NCBI GenBank assembly: GCA_016712315.1
Contig: JADJRG010000013.1
Location: 62,001 to 126,000 of the forward strand
Direction of reading: 5' to 3'
Length of the DNA: 64,000 nt
Origin: Nannocystis sp.
GTDB taxonomy: Bacteria; Myxococcota_A; Polyangia; Nannocystales; Nannocystaceae
Shown one piece after another: positions 17,065-24,218 of this stretch (its first letter is position 1; each line of letters opens with the position of its first letter). The notes beneath the pieces were generated by a model. The model was not told where the DNA came from, did no database searches, and was given only the letters and a program-made list of their open reading frames with translations. Made by a program: the position numbers and the translations under genes.

Positions 17065-17307
17065 TCAGCTCTGATAGCGGTGGATCTCGATCTTGGAAAA
17101 TTCGCGGTAGTCAGAGGTCTGGTAGCGCCAGGCCTTCGGGATCAGGATCGTCAGCGCGTCTCGGGCTGGACGCTCGATGATCACCAGGGCGCTAGGATCG
17201 GCGCACTCGATCCACGCCTCGTTGCCCTCGCCGACCAGCTCGCGGCCGAATTCCCGGACGCCTGAGCCCTCGTCGCGAGGGTCCGTCGCCAGCTTGCTCC
17301 GTCGCAC
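17065..17307 (-). CDS. Hypothetical 80-residue protein
   Basis: An open frame 40 nt downstream of kinase copy 2 on the same strand. The C-terminal half (EAWIECADPSALVIIERPAR... KAWRYQTSDYREFSKIEIHRY) has a protein-like composition unlike the surrounding shadows. No family is recognised. It could be a third gene of the kinase cassette, although copy 1 has no equivalent. Confidence 0.4.
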   Translation of the reverse strand: MRRSKLATDPRDEGSGVREFGRELVGEGNEAWIECADPSALVIIERPARDALTILIPKAWRYQTSDYREFSKIEIHRYQS

Positions 17308-17347
17308 CCTCGACCAGGAGCGCCAGCGGACGACGCCACCCCCGCGA

Positions 17348-18421
17348 TCACGCTGGGCCAGCGGCGTCGGTTGCGATCTCGATCAACTCCACGAGCGGGC
17401 GCCATACGGCGTGCTGCGCCGCAGCAAGGCGCGCGTACACGAGGGCCTCGTGGTCCGCGCAGGCGCGCCAGGCGGTGAGGCTCGCCTTCGCGTTCTCATA
17501 GCCGTCGTCGGAGGCGGCTACCTGCCCCGCCGCGACCTGGAGGGCCCGGCGGAACGCATCGGCGCTCGCGGGGCGCTGGGCTGGATCCTTGTGGAGGGCG
17601 CTGGCGACCAGGGCCTCGAGATCGTCGGAGATCCCACGATCGGGCGCTCGCTCGGTGACAGAAGGGGCCAGCTCGCTGGCGTGGGCGCTGAGCACCTCGA
17701 GGACCTTCGTGCCGGGGAACGGTACACGCCGGGTGAGCAGCTCGAACAAGATCACGCCGACGGCGTAGATGTCGGCGGCTGGAGTGAGCGGCTGCTCGCG
17801 CGCCTGCTCGGGGGAGACGTAAGCGAGCGTGCCGATCAGGACGCCAGGGGCCGAGGAGGGCGCGATGGAGAGCAGCGGGCCGGTATGGATCTTTGCGAGG
17901 CCGAGGTCGAGCAGGATGAGATGATCGCGGCCGTGACGCTGAACGATGAGACAGTTCTCAGGTTTGAGGTCACGATGCACGGCGCCGAGCTTGTGGATCT
18001 GGGCGAGGCCGTCGAGGAGCTGGATCGTGAGGCTCAGGGCGTCGGCGATCGGCATCGCCGGCTCGAGGAGCCGCTGGCGGAGCGTGACGCCTTGTAGAAG
18101 GGGCATTACCAGGAAGAGCACCGGCTCACCGCCGGACGTGGCGGGCTCTTCGCCGTGATCGAAGATCTGGATCACGTGCGGGTGATCGATCTGAGCGGCG
18201 AGCACGGCCTCTTGAAAGAATCGGCGGCGCTGATCGGGTGCGCGGCCGTGTTCGGGGTGCAGCGCTTTGATCGCGACGCGGCGGCGCAGGCGGAGATCGA
18301 GCGCCTCGTAGATATCGGCCATGCCGCCGGGGGCGATGAGGGCGTCGAGGCGGAAGCGGTCGTACAGCGTGCGGCCGCGCAGGTCAGGGCCGCGCGGGTG
18401 CAGGGCGATCGCGTCGGCCAT
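17348..18421 (-). CDS. Serine/threonine protein kinase (cassette copy 2)
   Basis: A 357-residue kinase very similar to that at 2292-3449 through the catalytic core: PGGMADIYEA, VAIKALHPEHG, HRDLKPEN, DLGLAKIH and SPEQAR are all shared. The C-terminal tails differ. ATG 18421 was chosen because it overlaps the stop of the upstream small gene (TGATG) and aligns with the start region of copy 1 (LHPRGPDLR). There is no transmembrane segment. It belongs to the duplicated small-protein/kinase cassette under promoter element P2. Confidence 0.88.
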   Translation of the reverse strand: MADAIALHPRGPDLRGRTLYDRFRLDALIAPGGMADIYEALDLRLRRRVAIKALHPEHGRAPDQRRRFFQEAVLAAQIDHPHVIQIFDHGEEPATSGGEPVLFLVMPLLQGVTLRQRLLEPAMPIADALSLTIQLLDGLAQIHKLGAVHRDLKPENCLIVQRHGRDHLILLDLGLAKIHTGPLLSIAPSSAPGVLIGTLAYVSPEQAREQPLTPAADIYAVGVILFELLTRRVPFPGTKVLEVLSAHASELAPSVTERAPDRGISDDLEALVASALHKDPAQRPASADAFRRALQVAAGQVAASDDGYENAKASLTAWRACADHEALVYARLAAAQHAVWRPLVELIEIATDAAGPA

Positions 18422-18681
18422 CACGCGCCCCTCCGTGCACAAGCGGCGTCCCGTCGACGCAGCCAGCCGATGAGCTGCCACAGGAAGTCATCAGCGGCCG
18501 GGAAGAGCGCGACCTCGACCGACTCTCCGCCATCGGACTCTCGCAGGCGCGTCTCCGCCCGAATGACCCGCGAGTCCCTGGGGTCGTCCTCGATGGCGAC
18601 GCAGGCAGCGGGCAGGCGGAGCCGAAGCTGACCACGGCTGGTGGTGAAGATGAGGATGCGGATGCGGGCGGGGATGACCAT
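18421..18681 (-). CDS. Small conserved protein paired with the kinase (copy 2)
   Basis: An 86-residue paralogue of the protein at 3446-3709, sharing GQLRLRLPAACV, RAETRLR, GGESVEVALFP-ADDFLWQL and WLRRR. Function unknown. ATG 18681 is immediately preceded by TTTCATAACCA with no Shine-Dalgarno, again suggesting a leaderless message. Coupled to the kinase by a one-base overlap. Confidence 0.6.
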   Translation of the reverse strand: MVIPARIRILIFTTSRGQLRLRLPAACVAIEDDPRDSRVIRAETRLRESDGGESVEVALFPAADDFLWQLIGWLRRRDAACARRGA

Positions 18682-18730
18682 TGGTTATGAAAATCATGCA
18701 GGCCGCCCGGCATTGTCAAGTTATGAAATT
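18679..18730 (-). promoter_or_regulatory. Promoter-like element P2 with paired TTTCATAAC boxes
   Basis: On the minus strand: TTTCATAACTTGACA, then ATGCCGGGCGG and a second TTTCATAACCA abutting the start codon. It matches P1 at 3707-3755 except for a few extra spacer bases. TTGACA is a consensus -35 box; TGATTT 17 nt later could be the -10. Confidence 0.55.
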
Positions 18731-18773
18731 GCAACGATTGCGCCCCTCCCCCGCGCGGAGGCTCGCTTCCGGG

Positions 18774-19990
18774 CATGTTGGCTGGATGCGGGGGTGTTGG
18801 CCCTCGACCCTGGGTGTTGGTCCGCCCCCGGCCGGCTACCCGGCTGGTGGGAGTGTTGGCCGGAGCGCCAGGTATCGCGCGGAGACGGCGGCCAGGCGGT
18901 ACCCGGCGGCCCGGTACTGCCCGGGGTGTTGGGTGTTGGCCTGTTGGCCCGCGGCCACGAGGCGTTGGCCGGAGGGTGTTGTCCGGCGGCCCGGAGGTGT
19001 TGGCCGGCGCCCGGGGGTGTTGGCCGGCAGCCCGGGGTGTTAGCCGGCGGCCGGCTGGGTGTTAGCCGGCGGCCGGCGTGGTGTTAGCCGGCGGCCGGCG
19101 GGGTGTTAGCCGGCGGCCGGCGGGGTGTTGACCGGCGGCCCGGCGGGGTGTTGGCCTGTCGGCCGGCGGCCGGGGGTGTGGCCGCTTGCCCGCGATGTTG
19201 GCCGGGGGTGTTGGCCGGCGGCACACGGTGTTGGCCGGCTGCCCGGGGTGTTAGCCGGCGGCCGGGGGGGTGTTGGCCGGCGGCCCGGCGGGGTGTTGGC
19301 CTGTCGGCCGGCGGCCCCTGGGCGTTGGCCGACGGAGGTTGGCCGACGGATGTTGGCCGACGGATGTTGGCCGGCGGCGGCCCGCGGTGTGGGCCGGTTG
19401 CCAGCGATGTTGGCCGCCCACGGTGTTGGCCGGCTACCCACGGTGTTGGCCGGCGGGGTGTTGGCCGGCTGCCCCGGGTGTTGACCGGCTCCTGGGGGCG
19501 GCGGCCCGAGATGTTGGCCGGCGGCCCGCGGTTGGCCGGCGGGGTGTTGGCCGGTGGAGGTGGCCGGTGGCTGCCGGGCGGGGTGTTGGCCGGCGGCCCG
19601 AGATGTTGGCCGGCGAGCAGTGGAGGCCCGGAGTTCGCGCCTGCATCCGCCAACACCCCCGCCTGTACGACTCCGCGCCGAGATCGTGCACCGGTGCACC
19701 GGCCAACACCCAACCCATCGCCGCAACAGTTCGCGCACGAGCCAACACCCCGTACCGTCGACTCCGCGCGGCGCAATAGCGTGAGCACCGGCCGACACCC
19801 CGCATCGCCTGATTCGTGCGGCGCAACAGTTCGTATCGGCCAACACATCCGCCCCGCCGCCGGGGATCCGGCCTCGCGGCCCGAGCGGAGCAACGGCCCG
19901 CACGCGCGCGGCCAACACATCCGCCTCCCGCCGAGGCTCCAGCCGCGCGGCCCGAGCGGGCCCGCATGCGCGGTCAACGGTCAACGGCTC
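18774..19990. repeat. Strand-switching array of TGTTGGCC-type motifs
   Basis: From 18774 to about 19620 the + strand carries roughly 40 copies of a degenerate unit whose core is GGTGTTGGCCGGCGGCCCG, spaced mostly 15-28 nt, with variants TTAGCC and TTGACC. From about 19647 to 19990 the same core appears inverted (GGCCAACACC) six to seven times at wider 40-70 nt spacing. Between the inverted copies are a second repeated motif (GCAACAGTTCG) and ACTCCGCGC boxes. A 14-bp palindrome sits at 19686-19699. Frames across it are Gly/Pro/Arg/Trp low-complexity and I do not regard them as coding. It could be a protein-binding array or a degenerate minisatellite. Confidence 0.85.
19686..19699. repeat. 14-bp perfect palindrome in the array
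   Basis: GTGCACCGGTGCAC, immediately before an inverted GGCCAACACC copy, close to the point where the motif array changes orientation. Possible dimeric protein site. Confidence 0.4.
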
Positions 19991-20125
19991 GGAGACAACA
20001 GCAGGCGCGCGGCGTGCCGGCTCAGCGGCCAGCGCGGAGTAGGCCGATCCTCGAGCGCGTTCGCTTCCCGGTCAGTGACACGATCCGGCGCGCGCGTTCG
20101 CCTGCGGCTTCGGAGCGCCGGGCCC

Positions 20126-21106
20126 TCACCTCGACGGGCGGAGCGCACGCCCGACGGCCGTCGCGACCACCACACCCGCGGCGAAACACCCGGCGCCGAA
20201 GGTTACCTTCTTGCCGAGACCCCAGCCCTTCGTGGCGCGCAATCTCTCGATCTCGGCGATATGGTGACGCTCAAGGCTGATGTTGAGCCGGGTCAAACGC
20301 TTGATCTCGGCCACGTCCTCCTCGTGGAGCTTCTCGAGGTCGCGATTGGCGACAAGCAACCTCGCGATCTCAGCGGCGTCTTCGGCACGGAGCCGCTCGA
20401 GATTTGTATTCATGCCCCCCAGCCTGGCGGTTTTAGCCGCGAGGTCGTCGCGCTGCTTCTCCAGCGCGATTTTCGCCTGCTGAAGCTGCTCGACTCGGGC
20501 CTCCACCTCCGCCAGCTTCGCCTGGACGCTGGCATCCTGCTCCGCCGCGCGTTCGGCCTCGCGGTCGCGGTGCTCGGCGCCGGTGGCCCACGTCGCGCTC
20601 GGTACGGCACGAAGATGCCGGGCCTTCACCTCCTGCCTCACCCTCTCCACCTCGGCCTCGCCGACGGCGACCGCCTGGACGACGACTTCGTTCATCTTCT
20701 CGACGAGCACAAAGTCCTGCTCGGCGCCCAACGCGACGACGAGGCGATGCAACGTGAGGAGCGACGGCTTCGGATCGCTGCTGTTGAGCAAGCTGCTGAG
20801 CTGAGAGCGGTTCAGTCCTGAGACTCTCGCCAGCGCCGAGACCGTGAAGACCTTCTCGCGGGTCATGATCTCCTTCAGGCGCTCGATCACCGCGCGCGGT
20901 TCGTTGGCTGTGACGCCGTGGAGGCGCGCCCCTGCCGCGTCGACGAGCTCGAGATAGCTCCCAAGCGTCGGATTCGGATCTGGTTGATCGAACAGGTCGA
21001 GAACGTGCGCATTTTTTTGCTTCGAGCGCTCCGCCAGCTCCTCCTTGGTCATTCTCGAGCGCCGCAACCACGACTCCAGCTCCCCGATCCACCGACGAGT
21101 GCTCAT
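20126..21106 (-). CDS. Double-HTH, coiled-coil, C-terminally membrane-anchored protein
   Basis: 326 residues. Two XRE/lambda-repressor-like helix-turn-helix modules in tandem: about 20-60 (MTKEELAERSKQKNAHVLDL...PNPTLGSYLELV) and about 75-130 (TVSALARVSGLNRSQLSSLL...KPSLLTLHRLV). A long, highly charged coiled coil follows (about 145-295, Glu/Lys/Arg/Leu heptads). A single C-terminal hydrophobic helix (VTFGAGCFAAGVVVATAVG) and a short basic tail end the protein. This layout would tether DNA to the inner membrane. It is transcribed toward the motif array, whose end is about 140 nt past its stop. Start ATG 21106; upstream bases to 21127 are also open. No named family recognised; binding to the array is my inference. 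Confidence 0.75.
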   Translation of the reverse strand: MSTRRWIGELESWLRRSRMTKEELAERSKQKNAHVLDLFDQPDPNPTLGSYLELVDAAGARLHGVTANEPRAVIERLKEIMTREKVFTVSALARVSGLNRSQLSSLLNSSDPKPSLLTLHRLVVALGAEQDFVLVEKMNEVVVQAVAVGEAEVERVRQEVKARHLRAVPSATWATGAEHRDREAERAAEQDASVQAKLAEVEARVEQLQQAKIALEKQRDDLAAKTARLGGMNTNLERLRAEDAAEIARLLVANRDLEKLHEEDVAEIKRLTRLNISLERHHIAEIERLRATKGWGLGKKVTFGAGCFAAGVVVATAVGRALRPSR

Positions 21107-21290
21107 AGCCGAAGAACGTAGGAACACCTACCAGAACGTCAAGCCGCCAGGTGTGGCGCCGACACGAGGGTGACACGGCCGTAGCGGCGGCCATGCGGCC
21201 GGCGGCCCGAGGACCGCCGCCTCGCGCCGGCCTCAGCCCCCGCGGCGAGCCGCAGGCGCGACGACGCGATCTCCCCCTCGTCTCGAAAAA

Positions 21291-21312
21291 TTGTCGCGAT
21301 CTTGTCGCGATC
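21291..21312. repeat. Two perfect tandem 11-bp repeats (TTGTCGCGATC)
   Basis: TTGTCGCGATC occurs twice head to tail at 21291 and 21302, in the 283-bp gap between the double-HTH gene and the lipoprotein fragment. It is related to the tandem repeat at 11753-11774 read on the other strand (TTTGTCTCGAA). It may be an operator of the divergent HTH gene or a recombination scar. The rest of the gap shows nothing else. Confidence 0.55.
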
Positions 21313-21389
21313 TGGCCCGTTCTCGCCCCGACCTCGTGAATTCAGCCTCGTAGACCCATCTGCGTGCCAGCGTAGACGGAATCACGAAC

Positions 21390-21836
21390 GTGACCGACAG
21401 CGGCGCGATCCCCAAGAAACCCGAGCCCAACTGGATCAAGCACAACAACTTCCGCTCTGGCGACATCTCGCCCAACGTCGGCCTCGCCGCCCCTGACCTT
21501 CAGATGATCACCCCGGAGTCGTGCCTCAGCGAGTGCACTGGCGCCGATGAAGCGAGCGTCTGGGTGCAGCTCGGCAACGTCGGCGCGGCGCCGCTCACCG
21601 CCGGCGTCACGATCGAGGTCTACGGCACCATCAACGGCGAAGAAGGCCTCTTGAAGGTCGAGAACGTCGACATTCAGCTCCAGCCCGGCGAGTTCGCCGC
21701 CGCGATCCCCATCGTCATTGACACCACCGATCTCGAGAGCCTCCGCCTCGTCGCCAAGCCGGGCGAAGCCGAGTGCAACGTCGATCCTGCCAACGAGATC
21801 CTCCTCCAAGCCCCCTTCTGCGTCGCCCCCGGCTGA
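21390..21836 (+). pseudogene. C-terminal fragment of a large extracellular (FG-GAP/VCBS-type) lipoprotein
   Basis: 148 residues. The text begins at ITNVTDSGAIP and runs through PNWIKHNNFRSGD, APDL, a CARDB-like beta-domain with paired cysteines (CLSECTG, ECNVDPANEI) and ends FCVAPG. As I recall, this is the end of large secreted FG-GAP proteins in Nannocystaceae, where ITNV follows an HAY motif. Here the upstream sequence diverges and a stop appears 15 codons earlier. There is no signal peptide and no ribosome binding site for the GTG at 21390. Probably a broken 3' fragment, though the frame is clean. Confidence 0.5.
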
Positions 21837-22035
21837 TCGACGATCGCGTCGACCGGCACGGCGGTCTGCGGGTCCTCGTCGATCAACAGGAGCGATGTCG
21901 GTCCCCAACGCCGACCACTGGCCATGCCGGATATCCAAGGTTGTCAGCCGACGACCCGCGCCAAGGCGTCGACATCATGCCGCTGGCACCGTCCGGAGAC
22001 CAACTCCTCACGGCCGCGGGGATGTGGGTTCATGG

Positions 22036-23016
22036 CTAGGAGATGCTCAGCCCCGTCTCGAGGCCAAAGGCCTCCTCCACCACCTCCAGCGCTGCCGAGA
22101 GATCCCCTTCGGCCAGGCACTCCTTCGCATCGGTCAGCTGTCGCAGGGTCTTCCTCGCCCTGGTGGCGATCCTCTTGCACTCGGCATGGGTGAGGTACGA
22201 GAGCACGTTGTTCCCAGGGACCGCGGGATCAAACGCGCAGGCCGCGTAGCGCCCGGGTTCGTCGTCTCGGTGATCGAAGAGCATGCACCCGATCGCCCGA
22301 ACGTCGGGGATCTCCGCGAGCCACTCGAGGGTGCCGAGGACGATCGACTCTACCGAGCGTCTCACGACGTTCTCGGCGACCAGAACCATGACGATCGTCT
22401 CCAGGCCGTACGAGTGGATGTCGACCTCCAGGTTGTTCCTCCAGACCTTCAGCGCACGAATGCCGCGTCGCAACGGCCTGCCTGGGGCATCCAGACGGTC
22501 GAGGGCCTGCTTCTGGCGGTAGACCGAGGTGAGGATCCAATCACCGGTCCCCCGCTCGGGGATCCGCACCAGGCGGTCGCCCGATCCGTCGTCCCAGATC
22601 GCGGGGACCACGTCGATGTCGAGGCTCTGCGCTCCAGAATAGATCACACCGACCGAGTGCGTCTGCCGTCGGATTCGGACATCACCGCGGCGGATATGCA
22701 CCGTGTACGTATGGCTCAGCCGGTCTTCGATCACCTTGAGCACGGTGGACGGGGCGTAGAGCACGCCCCGCGTTGAACGCCATCCATAGGGATCGAGATA
22801 GATCACCACATCGATGTCAGAGACCGGATCGACGGCGGTCTCCTTCGAGATCGATCCGCTGAGCTCATATCCGGTGACACTCATGTCCTTGTCGGCAAGG
22901 AGGACCTTCCCTACGCGGTTAGCTCTCGCCTCCGCCCGCTCGACCACGGATGGGGTGGGCAGGCTCGAACGTACGAGGTGACCGAGGAGATTCTCTAGAT
23001 TTAGTCGCTCTCTCAT
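22036..23016 (-). CDS. CD-NTase-like nucleotidyltransferase (C)
   Basis: 326 residues. The nucleotidyltransferase signature is complete: GYELSGSISKETAVDPVSDIDVVIYL (GS near residue 53, catalytic D-x-D near 67-69) and the third acidic strand SLDIDVVPA near 135. A helical C-terminal half follows, as in OAS/cGAS/DncV-like cyclases. It is the last gene of the minus-strand island, 99 nt after the sigma gene. Its sequence differs clearly from CD-NTases A and B. It probably makes a cyclic or linear oligonucleotide; product unknown. The start lacks a clear ribosome binding site. Confidence 0.75.
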   Translation of the reverse strand: MRERLNLENLLGHLVRSSLPTPSVVERAEARANRVGKVLLADKDMSVTGYELSGSISKETAVDPVSDIDVVIYLDPYGWRSTRGVLYAPSTVLKVIEDRLSHTYTVHIRRGDVRIRRQTHSVGVIYSGAQSLDIDVVPAIWDDGSGDRLVRIPERGTGDWILTSVYRQKQALDRLDAPGRPLRRGIRALKVWRNNLEVDIHSYGLETIVMVLVAENVVRRSVESIVLGTLEWLAEIPDVRAIGCMLFDHRDDEPGRYAACAFDPAVPGNNVLSYLTHAECKRIATRARKTLRQLTDAKECLAEGDLSAALEVVEEAFGLETGLSIS

Positions 23017-23115
23017 TTCGAACAGCCATACGGTCCATCGACGCGGACATCAAGATCTCGAGGTGAAGATCGGCGAGGAGGCTGCCTCCCGTGACAGCCT
23101 CCTCGCGCTTCGTGG

Positions 23116-23748
23116 TCAGCTCCCGCCGTCCATCTGCGCCCGCACCTTCGCCGCCCATCCGGCGAGGTCGGTGACGGTGCTCTCAATCACCCGGGGATCC
23201 GCCTTCAACCGTCGGATCTGGACCTCGAGGTTCTCCCGTGCCCGGCGCAGCCGGCTGCGGATCGTCCCCTCGGGGTCAGCGTAGAGGGCCGCGAGCTCGG
23301 GCGCGCGGAGGCCCTCATAGTAGTAGTACTCGAGGAGGACCTGCTCCTCGACCGAGAGCCGGCGCAGGCCCATGATCAGCAGCCGCTGCTCCTCCCCGGC
23401 GGCGAAGAGCGTCGAGAGCCCGGGGTAGAGCTCGGCCACCGTGGCCTGCTCGGCCTCGAAGCCGTCGAGTCCGCGGACCCGGACCTCTCGCCGACGATAG
23501 TGGTCGTAGAGCCTGTTCCTGGCGACCTTGAGGAGATACGTGGTGAACGAGGCGTTCCCCTGGTACTTCGAGATCCCCTTGACGCACCCCTCAAAGACCT
23601 CTTGGACGAGATCCCGGATCTCGTCCATCGCGACCTTGTTGCGAAAGAAGCGGTGCAAGAGGCCCGTGTGGCGCTTCAGCAGCGCTCCTCCGGCATCGAG
23701 GTCGCCGGCGGCCCACGCTCGCGCGAGCGTCTCGTCGTCGGGCGTCAT
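23116..23748 (-). CDS. ECF-type RNA polymerase sigma factor
   Basis: 210 residues. Region 2 covers about 30-95 (DEIRDLVQEVFEG, YQGNASFTTYLLKVARNRLYDHYRRR) and region 4 about 130-185 (LSVEEQVLLEYYYYEGLRAPELAALYADPEGTIRSRLRRARENL). There is no region 1 or 3, typical of ECF sigma factors that travel with Ser/Thr kinases in myxobacteria and planctomycetes. The ATG lies five bases after the stop of the 154-aa gene. The last 30 residues are an extra helical tail. There is no classical anti-sigma gene nearby; control may go through the kinase or through proteolysis by SAVED-CHAT (inference). Confidence 0.85.
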   Translation of the reverse strand: MTPDDETLARAWAAGDLDAGGALLKRHTGLLHRFFRNKVAMDEIRDLVQEVFEGCVKGISKYQGNASFTTYLLKVARNRLYDHYRRREVRVRGLDGFEAEQATVAELYPGLSTLFAAGEEQRLLIMGLRRLSVEEQVLLEYYYYEGLRAPELAALYADPEGTIRSRLRRARENLEVQIRRLKADPRVIESTVTDLAGWAAKVRAQMDGGS

Positions 23749-23753
23749 CGCGG

Positions 23754-24218
23754 CTAGCTCCTCCGGACCGGCGGGATCGGGCGGATGTCCCCCTTGCGGA
23801 TCTTGACCTTGATCAAGCGCCCGCCGGCCTGGGTCGCCTGCGTCACGGTGCTGGGCGTCGGCACCGGGTCGCCGCTCAGCTCGTCGAGGACGACGAAATC
23901 GGCGATGTAGTCCACGGTCTCCGAGAGCGCCGTGATCGGGACGGTCGCCGACTGCGAGGTCGAGCCGACGCGGCTCCAGGCGGTGAGGGCGCCGGTGGCG
24001 TCGACGCTCCAGGCATAGACGTTGTAGGTGTTGGCGCCCTCGGTGAAGTCGGCGACGCGGAGCTGGATCCCCGAGTCCTCGTCGTCGATGGTGATGTCGA
24101 GCTCGTCGTCGTACCCCTGGAGCGAGGTGGACTCGTAGAGGACCTCGAGGGCGCCGCCGCCGTCGTGGCCAGCGTCGAGGAGGATTGGGGGGACGTCGTT
24201 GATTTCATAGGCTGCCAT
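23754..24218 (-). CDS. 154-residue acidic protein of unknown function
   Basis: The N-terminal two thirds (about 1-110) are strongly acidic and beta-rich with Asp runs (GYDDELDITIDDEDSG) and a possible fibronectin-like pattern. The last 25 residues switch to basic (GGRLIKVKIRKGDIRPIPPVRRS). Charge polarity and the position between kinase and sigma suggest a partner or inhibitor of one of them. The ATG at 24218 overlaps the kinase end by 14 nt and has AGAGAGAG upstream. No family recognised. Confidence 0.65.
   Translation of the reverse strand: MAAYEINDVPPILLDAGHDGGGALEVLYESTSLQGYDDELDITIDDEDSGIQLRVADFTEGANTYNVYAWSVDATGALTAWSRVGSTSQSATVPITALSETVDYIADFVVLDELSGDPVPTPSTVTQATQAGGRLIKVKIRKGDIRPIPPVRRS

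Noticed and set aside
19647..19990. Regular GGCCAACACC copies with 40-70 nt spacers looked at first like a CRISPR array.
   Set aside because: The shared core is only about 10 bp, spacing is irregular, spacers contain their own repeats, and no cas genes are present.
18774..20821. Long + and - strand reading frames through the TGTTGGCC array (for example a + frame from 19103 to 20821).
   Set aside because: They translate to Gly/Arg/Trp/Pro low-complexity text that follows the DNA repeat, run antisense through the double-HTH gene, and have no recognisable domain; high G+C keeps frames open.
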